Assembly (NCBI GenBank): GCA_014729445.1
Contig: WJJX01000034.1
Location: 1-20,365 of the forward strand
Direction of reading: 5' to 3'
Source: Candidatus Moraniibacteriota bacterium
GTDB lineage: Bacteria > Patescibacteriota > Minisyncoccia > CAIUEV01 > JAHKAQ01
Length of the DNA: 20,365 nt
The position numbers were made by a program, and so were the translations under genes. The notes below the pieces were generated by a model. That model saw only the letters and a list, made by a program, of their open reading frames with translations. It did not search any database and was not told the origin of the DNA. Position 1 is the stretch's first letter, and each line of letters starts with the position of its first letter. Shown one piece after another: positions 6,739 to 13,570 of this stretch.

Positions 6739-8415
6739 TTATTGCATAAATGATTCCACCTTATTCACATCTTTTTTCCAGCTTTCAACCACTATTTCTT
6801 CAAAATGAACCTTATATTTTGTCCTGGCTGAAACCATTTGCGATTTAATATTTTCCGCTGTCGCATTTAAGTCGTCTAGTTCGTTGTAAGTCGATTTGTA
6901 GGATTTGTCAATAGCTTGGAGAATTTCCTGCACCATTTCTTGGTAGGATTTGTCAATAGCTTGGAGAATTTCCTGCACCATTTCTTGGGCGGTCCAGGAA
7001 AAATCCATGTCCTCTAATTCTATTTGAATTTCTAGAGAAAGGTTCTCGGTATTTTGATTTTCCGTATCATAATCTCCCACCATCTGTTTTATTTTATCAA
7101 AGCTCCCCAATATTTTTTCAAAATACTGATTTAATTCTTCCTGGGCGGTTTTAATTTTTTCATTTGGCGCTTCCAGGGATTTTATCGCTTCGTTGTAATC
7201 GGTATATAAGGTGCTCGTTGAATCAATGAGAGCTATTATATCCTCTTTTTCAGCAAGAAAACTGGTTTGAAAAGTTTGCATTAGATCAATACGCTCGTTT
7301 AAAAATTCAAAACTGGCTTTCTTATAACCCAGATCGAATTTTAAAATCTTATTATATTCCTGAAGAGTGGTGTTTGTTCGGGCATAAAAATCTTTTAAAT
7401 CGTTGTCCAGTTGTTTAAGTTCTTCGTCTGACCCGGAGAGATTTTTTTGAGCTTCCTGGATTGTTCCCAAAACAGCTTCCGTTTTAGCGATTTCTTTTTC
7501 CAGGTTTTCTTGAAATTCCTCACCTCGCTCCAACATTATTTGAGGATCGTTTTCGTTTAAAATCGAATCATATTGTTTGGTCGAAGCCTGGTTGCTTAAA
7601 TCGTTGATAGCGTCGATAGCTTTTTTATAGTGTTGGGCCCGAAGGATTAAATGACGGCCGGTCTCTTTATTAGGTTTCATTTTATAAAAGTAGTAAGCCA
7701 GGGCTCCGCCGGTCGTCAAAGTTAAAAAAATCAAAATAAAGAGCAAAATCAAAAGACCTCTGCCTTTTTTCTTGGGCGGTAAAGGAGCATTTTGATTTTG
7801 TTGAGGTGAAGCCGGATCAGGTGGCGGATTAAGCGGCGGTTGATTATTAAAACCCCCGGCGTTGGCTTGATTGGAGAGATTTTTTAAATTTATATTTTGA
7901 GGATTTTCATTAAAATTAGGGTTGTGGTTTAAAGCTTCTTTATTTTCAATGACGCCTAAGTCGGTCATATTTCCCTGGTTGAGTTTGGATTTAAAATTAA
8001 CCTGCGGTTCCGCTTGAATCACCTGATTGTTGATGTCGACCTCATCCTGCGGTTTGATCTTTTTAGGTATTGAGACCGGATCCATATTATTGTTGTTCAA
8101 ATTTGGATTAGCCTTCCTGGGTTGAGAAGAGGCTGTTTGATCCATAATTTTGTTAATGTGTTCGGAAGCTTCATTCAGATTACTCTCGGGGCGTACAGGG
8201 TTTTCGGTTTGGGGCAAAGGAGTTTTAGGCTCAAAAGGCCTTTTTGTGGTAGGTTTAACCAAACTGGGTCTGACTTGGGCAGGTGAGTCCTCATGAGTAT
8301 AATCCAAAGTGTTTTTATCGTTGGTGTTTTCAAAACCGCAGTTCTTGCAGGTTTGGGAGTCGGCGTTGACAAAACCGCAACTTGGACATTGCCAATTTTT
8401 ATTTATATCAGGCAT
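6739..8415 (-). CDS. Zinc-ribbon, single-pass membrane protein with helical domain, paralogue 3
   Basis: The 558-residue protein opens with a zinc ribbon (C10, C13, C23 and C26; CPSCGFVNADSQTCKNC). A long low-complexity linker rich in Asn, Pro and Gln follows (about 30-215), then KKKGRG, one transmembrane helix (about 220-244) and an outer helical domain with YKKAIDAINDL and a C-terminal IVVESW block plus a short tail. The linker and ribbon are probably cytoplasmic. Near the C-terminus the 15-residue unit QEMVQEILQAIDKSY occurs twice in tandem, encoded by two identical 45-bp units. The architecture (ribbon, disordered linker, membrane helix) resembles bacterial membrane proteins with zinc_ribbon_2-type heads; the outer domain is unfamiliar. 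It lies 22 bp after the transglutaminase-like gene. Confidence 0.8.
   Translation of the reverse strand: MPDINKNWQCPSCGFVNADSQTCKNCGFENTNDKNTLDYTHEDSPAQVRPSLVKPTTKRPFEPKTPLPQTENPVRPESNLNEASEHINKIMDQTASSQPRKANPNLNNNNMDPVSIPKKIKPQDEVDINNQVIQAEPQVNFKSKLNQGNMTDLGVIENKEALNHNPNFNENPQNINLKNLSNQANAGGFNNQPPLNPPPDPASPQQNQNAPLPPKKKGRGLLILLFILIFLTLTTGGALAYYFYKMKPNKETGRHLILRAQHYKKAIDAINDLSNQASTKQYDSILNENDPQIMLERGEEFQENLEKEIAKTEAVLGTIQEAQKNLSGSDEELKQLDNDLKDFYARTNTTLQEYNKILKFDLGYKKASFEFLNERIDLMQTFQTSFLAEKEDIIALIDSTSTLYTDYNEAIKSLEAPNEKIKTAQEELNQYFEKILGSFDKIKQMVGDYDTENQNTENLSLEIQIELEDMDFSWTAQEMVQEILQAIDKSYQEMVQEILQAIDKSYKSTYNELDDLNATAENIKSQMVSARTKYKVHFEEIVVESWKKDVNKVESFMQ
6899..6988. repeat. Perfect 45-bp tandem duplication inside paralogue 3
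   Basis: 6899-6943 and 6944-6988 are identical over all 45 bases and in frame, adding 15 residues to a helix of the outer domain. Identity at third codon positions indicates a recent slip or duplication (or an assembly error). Confidence 0.95.
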
Positions 8416-8437
8416 TTTTATATTTTAAAAAATTTAT

Positions 8438-9508
8438 TTAATCTAATTGAATTGGAATAATACCATCCTGTCTTATATCCGTGACGTTCAAGATTTTGTA
8501 TTGGCCGGACATTTTGGCGATTTCCCATTGTTCCTGTCCGATTTTGAGAGCTTCTTGGGGTTCTTCACTTAACAAGGTTGTTTCGATAAAAACATACTCT
8601 CCCGTTTTGGGGCCGAGCTCTATACCGGCGAAAGCATGTCCTGGTACGATTATAATTACGGGCCTTAAGCTTACATGCTCTAGGGCGGCCGACATCACCA
8701 GAGAAAGTTCGATACATAAACCGGTATTGGTCTCAAGCACTTGAGAGGGGGTTTTCAGGCGTTGAGCAAAATTATCGAAATAAGATCGGTGGCTGAAGAC
8801 ATATTTGATGTCGTAGTCTTGAGACATAGCGGCAAAAACAGCCTTCATTTCACTGATTTGTTGATTCCTGTCCCCTAAAGTGCCGATCATTATATTGTCC
8901 TCACCGCCCATTTCCTCGACATGTTTTGCCGCCTTGCCGACCAGTTCAACAATTTTAGGAGCGTCTTTATTTACGAGTCTGAGTATATATTCATGATTTT
9001 CTCTGCCTTTTTTTTGCCAAACGATTTCATTAATCGCCATAAATTGAACACTTTTTGAATCGTTAACCAGAGTTTCGCCTTCCTTGCTTATTTTTAGCCT
9101 GACTTTGCTGTTCATCTTATTCTCCAGTTTTTTATAGCCTTGTTCGGATATATCCGGAGCAATATGAACTATTCGAGACCCGGGTTTGATATTTATATCC
9201 TCTTTTTTCACTTTGCTTAGACCATCTATTTGGGATTCGATATTTAAAGTGGTATAGATCGGACTGTTGATTTTTATTTCAATTAATTTTTTGTCTTGGC
9301 CAAAATAGGTTAAAGGATAAACTGTTTTTTCCACATTCCATTCTATATCTATATTTTGGGTTTTTTGAGCCGCTTCAATCGCTGCCTGCCTGTTTCTGGC
9401 CTCTATTCTTTTGTCTCTTACAAACACGAAGCCGATAAAAAGCAATATAAAAATATCCAGGATTATAAAAGCGTAAAGAAATATTTTTTTGTTTGATAAA
9501 TGTTGCAT
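8438..9508 (-). CDS. Membrane-anchored transglutaminase-like protein
   Basis: The 356-residue protein has an N-terminal transmembrane helix (about 9-30), a middle domain predicted to be beta-rich (about 55-165) and a C-terminal transglutaminase-like papain-fold domain. The catalytic set is visible: Cys265 in TGLCIELSLVMSAALEH, His291 in IIIVPGHAFAGIEL and an acidic Glu309 in VFIETT, where the family often has Asp or Glu. Such domains act as cysteine peptidases or as cross-linking or amide-cleaving enzymes. Being outside the membrane and first in an operon of surface proteins, it could process or cross-link the products that follow; that is inference. AGGAAGGT just before the ATG may serve as a ribosome site. 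Confidence 0.85.
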   Translation of the reverse strand: MQHLSNKKIFLYAFIILDIFILLFIGFVFVRDKRIEARNRQAAIEAAQKTQNIDIEWNVEKTVYPLTYFGQDKKLIEIKINSPIYTTLNIESQIDGLSKVKKEDINIKPGSRIVHIAPDISEQGYKKLENKMNSKVRLKISKEGETLVNDSKSVQFMAINEIVWQKKGRENHEYILRLVNKDAPKIVELVGKAAKHVEEMGGEDNIMIGTLGDRNQQISEMKAVFAAMSQDYDIKYVFSHRSYFDNFAQRLKTPSQVLETNTGLCIELSLVMSAALEHVSLRPVIIIVPGHAFAGIELGPKTGEYVFIETTLLSEEPQEALKIGQEQWEIAKMSGQYKILNVTDIRQDGIIPIQLD

Positions 9509-9550
9509 ACCTTCCTGCTTTGTTTAAATTGATTATCCTTGGACAGGGGG

Positions 9551-9579
9551 ATAATATTTAGTTTTATTAAAAAACTCAA
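9551..9579 (-). promoter_or_regulatory. Proximal promoter of the five-gene envelope unit
   Basis: TTGAGT (9574-9579) and TATTAT (9551-9556) on the minus strand are exactly 17 bp apart, placing a start site near 9544, about 36 bp before the first gene. The -35 box is part of a 19-bp sequence repeated upstream of the DUF378 gene. Confidence 0.55.
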
Positions 9580-9582
9580 TAT
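9564..9582. repeat. 19-bp sequence shared with 2525-2543
   Basis: TTATTAAAAAACTCAATAT is identical at 2525-2543 and 9564-9582. Each copy lies upstream of a minus-strand gene, and about 20 bases beyond it on the upstream side is a TATAAT box on that strand (2560-2565 and 9601-9606). Confidence 0.85.
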
Positions 9583-9600
9583 AACTTAATTATTATTACT

Positions 9601-9630
9601 ATTATACAATATATAATCAAGTAAAGACAA
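9601..9630 (-). promoter_or_regulatory. Distal promoter of the five-gene envelope unit
   Basis: TTGTCT (9625-9630) and a perfect TATAAT (9601-9606) on the minus strand are 18 bp apart. Transcription would start near 9594, about 85 bp before the transglutaminase-like gene, and would run through the proximal promoter. Confidence 0.65.
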
Positions 9631-9672
9631 ACGGAATTCAAAATTTTCGATCCAAAGAGATGTTTTGGTAAA

Positions 9673-9710
9673 AATCCCGGCTCGAGAATTCAGGCCGGGG
9701 TTGATTTTTT
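9673..9710. terminator. GC-rich hairpin, possibly a bidirectional terminator
   Basis: AATCCCGGC (9673-9681) pairs with GCCGGGGTT (9694-9702), with one G-T pair and a 12-nt loop. Six T residues follow on the plus strand and about five on the minus strand. It would stop leftward read-through from polA before the envelope unit's promoters. Confidence 0.6.
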
Positions 9711-9725
9711 AAATTAGATCTGATA

Positions 9726-9741
9726 GTTTAACCTGTTAAAC
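9726..9741. promoter_or_regulatory. Operator-like palindrome
   Basis: GTTTAAC and GTTAAAC form a perfect 7-bp inverted repeat separated by CT. It directly adjoins the next hairpin. It could be a protein-binding site; no partner is known. Confidence 0.3.
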
Positions 9742-9742
9742 A

Positions 9743-9778
9743 AAAAGCGGATCCTTGTCACCCAAAGGAACCGCTTTT
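9743..9778 (-). terminator. Hairpin with T-tract, likely polA read-through terminator
   Basis: AAAAGCGG/CCGCTTTT (9743-9750 with 9771-9778) encloses a second stem TCCTT/AAGGA after one A-A mismatch, with an 8-nt loop. On the minus strand it ends in five T residues. It lies about 235 bp past the polA stop. Confidence 0.55.
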
Positions 9779-9960
9779 GTTGAAACACGAATCCATAAAC
9801 TGAAAAAAAGTACATCCTATTTATTTGTATTTTTCTTTTTGTTTTTATTTTAATCCCCTACATCAGTTATTATAAAGAGATTTGAAATTTTATCAAATCG
9901 GATTTATAAAAGAGAAAATTGTTCAGTAAATAAGGTGTTTTATAAGAGTCAAAGGATCTA

Positions 9961-9996
9961 AATTAATATCTCGCGCACTGCGCGGGATATTTAATT
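9961..9996 (-). terminator. Long hairpin directly after polA
   Basis: CGCGC/GCGCG around a 3-nt loop continues through a T-G pair into ATATC/GATAT and AATT/AATT with one bulged T. It begins 16 bp after the polA stop. Only three T residues follow on the minus strand, so it may act as an mRNA 3' stabiliser as well as, or instead of, a terminator. Confidence 0.5.
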
Positions 9997-10011
9997 CTTA
10001 CAATAAAGTTT

Positions 10012-12882
10012 TTAAAGATTGATTTCTTCCATATCCCCCCAATTTTTTCCGGATTTGACGTCCACTTTTAAAGGAATTTTTAGGTTAACAATATTTTCCA
10101 TTAGACTTTTGATCTTGGCGATTTCTTTAAAAATCGTATTTTGTTTAAAGTTTTTGTTGTCCAAAGGGTCGTACCCGTTGTTTTCTATTTCAAACAGAAT
10201 TTCATCATGAACGCTTAAAACCGGTTTTATTTTTTCATAGAGATTGACCTTGTTTAGATATTTAAAAACCTCTATTAAGGAAAGTTTCATAATATCGGCC
10301 GCCGAGCCTTGAAGCGGCATATTAACGGCCATACGCTCGCCATTGCTTTTTACTTGAAAGTTTCTGGAATTAATTTCGGGAATGTATCTTCTTCTTCCAA
10401 ATATAGTTTCCACATAGCCCTTTTTTCTGGCTATTTTTTTTGCATTATTTAAGTATTCAAACATTTTGGGAAACTGGCTTTTATATTTTTCAATAAATTC
10501 TTGAGCCTCTTTTCGACCGATTTTAGCCGCTCTGGCAAAACCATAGGTCCCCATGCCGTAAATCAAGCCGAAATTTAATTCTTTGGCCGTACGCCTAACC
10601 GATTTGGAAACTTTTTTAGGAGGAATATCGTGGATTTTAGCAGCGGTTTCGGTATGAATATCGCCGTCTTTTTTAAATATTTCAAGCATCGCTGGATCAT
10701 TAGAGTAGTGACTGGCGATTCTAAGTTCGATTTGAGAATAATCCATCGAAAGCAGGCTTGAATTTTCATCCGCAATAAAAGCCTCTCTGATTTTTGCTCC
10801 TTCAGGCGTCCTGATAGGAATATTCTGTAAATTCGGGTTACTCGAAGACAATCTTCCGGTAGCCGTAACGGTTTGGTTAAAATTGGTGTGAATCCTTTTA
10901 GTCTCCTGATTAATCAAATTAGGCAAGGGCCGGACATAGGTATTAATTAGTTTGGTTAATTCTCTATATTTAATTAATAACTGGGCAATAGGATAATCTT
11001 TGCTTAATTTTTCCAATTCATTAAACGAGGTCGAATAAAAACCGCTTTTGCCTTTTTTAATGCCTTTGGTGGGAATATTTAAATCTTCATAAAGCACTTT
11101 GGAGAGTTGTTGACTGGAATCAAGGTTGAATTCGGATCCGCTTAATTTAAAGACCTCCTTTTTCAAAGATTCGGCTTTATCCAGATATTCTTTTTCCAGT
11201 TGATTTAATTTATTAGTGTCTAATTTTATTCCATTTAGCTCCATTTGAGCGATTACTTTTACCATCGGATATTCGATTTTGGCCAAAACATAATCTAATC
11301 CGTATTTTTTGTCTTTTTTACCGCAGGGAGGGAAAAGGCCCTCTTTTTTTTGCTCTTCGCTTATTTGTTTAATTTTAGCGGAATCTTCATTGATTAAATC
11401 GGCGATAATATTAATCCTTTCGGCTAAAAAGTTTTTTACAAGGCTTTGTTCTTGATCTTGCTCGGGATTAAGCGCCAAGGAGGTCTGGCCTTTTTTTGAA
11501 TCAAGATATTTTTTAAAATGACTCTCCGATTCGTCGGGTTTTAAAAGCTCGTCCAGATTTTCATTGTTTTTTTTCTTGTTTAACAAATAAGCGATTATTT
11601 TTTGATCCTCGAAATCGATTGTTTCAGCTATTTCTTTGAGAGAAATGCCGTTTAGCATTAAAAGCTCAAAATCTTTTTTAAGACCGAATCCATATATTTC
11701 TTTATCTTTTATCAATTTGAATAAATTCGCGGGTTTAATTTCTTTTAAATTTATTAGGTAGTTTTCTGCTTCTTTTAAAGTTTTAACAGCGGCCATTTTT
11801 AACTCGCAGTCAAAAATCGTTTTTTCCACAGTTTTTTTTAGCGGTCTTTCAAAAAGATATAACACCATCTGTTTTTCTTTGCCCAGATTTTTCTTCCATT
11901 TCTTCCAATCGGACAAAGTTTTGATTTCTTTAATTTTGACCTTTTCAATTTTCGAATTAGTCGATTTTTTAGAATCCTTTGAAAGTTTTTTCTCTTTATC
12001 AAGGGCCAATCTTTTAATCAGGCTTTTAAATTCGAACTCCTCTAAAATCTCTTTTAGTTTTTGCTTGTCAAAGTTTTTAAAAGCGGCTTTTTGGAGTTTA
12101 AAATCAATAGGCGCTTTTAAAACAATTTGAGCTAATTTTTTGCTTAATTCCGCCAATTTTTGGTTCTTTTCGAGTTTATTCTTAATTCGGTTTGGCAATT
12201 TCTCTATATTTTTAAAGATCTCCTCCAAATTCTTGTACTTTTTCAGTAAATCCGCCGCTGATTTTGGTCCGATTCCGGGAACTCCCGGAATATTATCGCT
12301 GCTATCTCCGGCCAAAGCTTTGTAATCGACCACTTGTTGGGGTTCAACTCCCAATTTCTCCAAAACCCCATTTGAATCATAAAGAACTGTATCCCTGGGT
12401 CCTTTTCGAAGGGTAAAGACTTTAGTGTTGTTATCTACCAATTGTAAAGTATCCATATCGCCGGTCACAATGATCGACTCCAAATCGTCTTTATGTTTGT
12501 TTTTCACCTGATTCGTGATTGTTCCGATTAAATCATCCGCTTCAAACCCTTTTAAGGAATAAATAGGCACATTAAAAGCTTTCAGTATTTTTTTGATCAT
12601 CGGGATTTGATAATAGAGTTCCTCGGGTGCTTTAATTCGTTTGGCTTTGTATTCCTTAAATAATTTATGCCTGAAATTTTTACCTTTTTTATCAAAAGCT
12701 GCTACCGCGTAATCCGGGTCAATTTCATTTAATACTTTTAAAAAAACCAGTATAAAACCATAGACGGCATTGGTTAATTGTCCGTCGCTTTTGGTTAAAG
12801 TGTCCGGCAAGGCATGAAAAGACCGGTGAATCAACGCATTTCCGTCGATAATTATCAATTTTTTCTTTTTTTTATCCGGCAT
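10012..12882 (-). CDS. polA: DNA polymerase I
   Basis: The 956-residue protein has the three-part Pol I layout. Residues 1 to about 295 form the 5'-nuclease (LIIIDGNALIHRSFHALP, GFEADDLIGT, VTGDMDTLQL, GDSSDNIPGVPGIGPK with its helix-hairpin-helix). About 310-500 is a 3'-5' exonuclease-like domain in which I cannot find the DxE motif, although GLKKDFELL and DQKIIAYLLN resemble the later motifs; proofreading is probably lost. The rest is polymerase: motif A with D714 (MDYSQIELR), the O helix with K767, F771 and Y775 (KELNFGLIYGM) and motif C with D893 (VHDEILFEI). It fills gaps in repair and removes Okazaki primers. It is divergent from rpsO and appears monocistronic. Confidence 0.97.
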   Translation of the reverse strand: MPDKKKKKLIIIDGNALIHRSFHALPDTLTKSDGQLTNAVYGFILVFLKVLNEIDPDYAVAAFDKKGKNFRHKLFKEYKAKRIKAPEELYYQIPMIKKILKAFNVPIYSLKGFEADDLIGTITNQVKNKHKDDLESIIVTGDMDTLQLVDNNTKVFTLRKGPRDTVLYDSNGVLEKLGVEPQQVVDYKALAGDSSDNIPGVPGIGPKSAADLLKKYKNLEEIFKNIEKLPNRIKNKLEKNQKLAELSKKLAQIVLKAPIDFKLQKAAFKNFDKQKLKEILEEFEFKSLIKRLALDKEKKLSKDSKKSTNSKIEKVKIKEIKTLSDWKKWKKNLGKEKQMVLYLFERPLKKTVEKTIFDCELKMAAVKTLKEAENYLINLKEIKPANLFKLIKDKEIYGFGLKKDFELLMLNGISLKEIAETIDFEDQKIIAYLLNKKKNNENLDELLKPDESESHFKKYLDSKKGQTSLALNPEQDQEQSLVKNFLAERINIIADLINEDSAKIKQISEEQKKEGLFPPCGKKDKKYGLDYVLAKIEYPMVKVIAQMELNGIKLDTNKLNQLEKEYLDKAESLKKEVFKLSGSEFNLDSSQQLSKVLYEDLNIPTKGIKKGKSGFYSTSFNELEKLSKDYPIAQLLIKYRELTKLINTYVRPLPNLINQETKRIHTNFNQTVTATGRLSSSNPNLQNIPIRTPEGAKIREAFIADENSSLLSMDYSQIELRIASHYSNDPAMLEIFKKDGDIHTETAAKIHDIPPKKVSKSVRRTAKELNFGLIYGMGTYGFARAAKIGRKEAQEFIEKYKSQFPKMFEYLNNAKKIARKKGYVETIFGRRRYIPEINSRNFQVKSNGERMAVNMPLQGSAADIMKLSLIEVFKYLNKVNLYEKIKPVLSVHDEILFEIENNGYDPLDNKNFKQNTIFKEIAKIKSLMENIVNLKIPLKVDVKSGKNWGDMEEINL

Positions 12883-12922
12883 CTTTTAGATAATTTTTCT
12901 AAATTTAAAAAAACTTACCATT

Positions 12923-12951
12923 ATTATTCTAAATTATTTAAACAAAGTCCA
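12923..12951 (-). promoter_or_regulatory. Likely polA promoter
   Basis: TGGACT (12946-12951) and AATAAT (12923-12928) on the minus strand are 17 bp apart, giving a leader of roughly 33 nt before the polA ATG. Confidence 0.4.
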
Positions 12952-13054
12952 GTTATAAATCCCCGCTTCAATCTCTCAAAGCCAAGAGTCCTTATTGAGC
13001 TTTAAATCTGACCCTTGTCAAAATTCGCTTTTTAAGCTACATTATAACTACAAC

Positions 13055-13083
13055 TTGCTTTATTTGCCTATTTTCTATATTAT
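13055..13083 (+). promoter_or_regulatory. Likely rpsO promoter
   Basis: TTGCTT (13055-13060) and TATTAT (13078-13083) are 17 bp apart. Transcription would begin near 13090 and leave a leader of about 90 nt before the S15 start. Confidence 0.55.
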
Positions 13084-13183
13084 AGGTTGTTTTAGTTTTA
13101 GCAAATCCTAAATGAAGATGGATATAAAACAAAAAAGAAGACCTAAAGCAAGCCAATTTGAGTTTAAGATAATTATAACCAAT

Positions 13184-13450
13184 ATGTTAAGTAAACAAGC
13201 GAAGCAAAAAGTCATTACAACAAGCAAGCTCCACAAGGAAGACTCGGGGTCGGCCCAGGTTCAGGTATCTTTGTTAAGCGTTAGAATTCAAAAACTGACC
13301 GAACATTTGAAGAAAAATAAAAAAGACAATCACTCCAGAAGAGGATTGCTGAAATTGGTAGCCCATCGAAAAAAATTAATCAGATATTTGAAAAACACCG
13401 ACAGCAAAATGCTTGAGAAATTGGCTGACAAGTATAAATTTAAGGTTTAA
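13184..13450 (+). CDS. rpsO: 30S ribosomal protein S15
   Basis: From the ATG at 13184 the protein is 88 residues, the normal S15 length, with the family core: HKEDSGSAQVQVSLLSVRIQKLTEHLKKNKKDNHSRRGLLKLVAHRKKLIRYL. S15 binds 16S rRNA helices 20-22 early in 30S assembly. The frame is open upstream to an ATG at 13112, which would add 24 residues not seen in S15 proteins, so I use the internal start although no Shine-Dalgarno precedes it. It is followed by pnp, the conserved rpsO-pnp order. In E. coli, S15 represses its own translation through its leader; whether the 90-nt leader here does so cannot be told by eye. Confidence 0.95.
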   Translation: MLSKQAKQKVITTSKLHKEDSGSAQVQVSLLSVRIQKLTEHLKKNKKDNHSRRGLLKLVAHRKKLIRYLKNTDSKMLEKLADKYKFKV

Positions 13451-13461
13451 TTTATTTAATT

Positions 13462-13499
13462 AAGCGTTAAATTAAAAATATTATTTGAGACGCTTTTTT
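13462..13499 (+). terminator. Terminator or attenuator between rpsO and pnp
   Basis: AAGCGT (13462-13467) pairs with ACGCTT (13490-13495), with further TAAAT/ATTTG pairing inside, followed by a run of T to 13499. A promoter for pnp follows at once, as in the E. coli rpsO-pnp arrangement. Confidence 0.65.
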
Positions 13500-13500
13500 G

Positions 13501-13533
13501 TTGTCTTAAAATTATACTTTCTTTTATTATAAT
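13501..13533 (+). promoter_or_regulatory. Likely pnp promoter
   Basis: TTGTCT (13501-13506) lies 18 bp before TATTAT (13525-13530), which overlaps a perfect TATAAT at 13528-13533. It sits just after the rpsO terminator and about 40 bp before the pnp start. Confidence 0.5.
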
Positions 13534-13570
13534 ATTTAAAAATAAGCTTTAATAATTAATCCAAAAAATC

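Noticed and set aside
2496..10014. AATAAAGTTTTT shared between 2497 and 10003
   Set aside because: This is a short AT-rich match expected by chance, and the surrounding bases differ.
12140..12325. Plus-strand frame inside polA
   Set aside because: It lies fully inside the conserved 5'-nuclease coding region and has no family resemblance.
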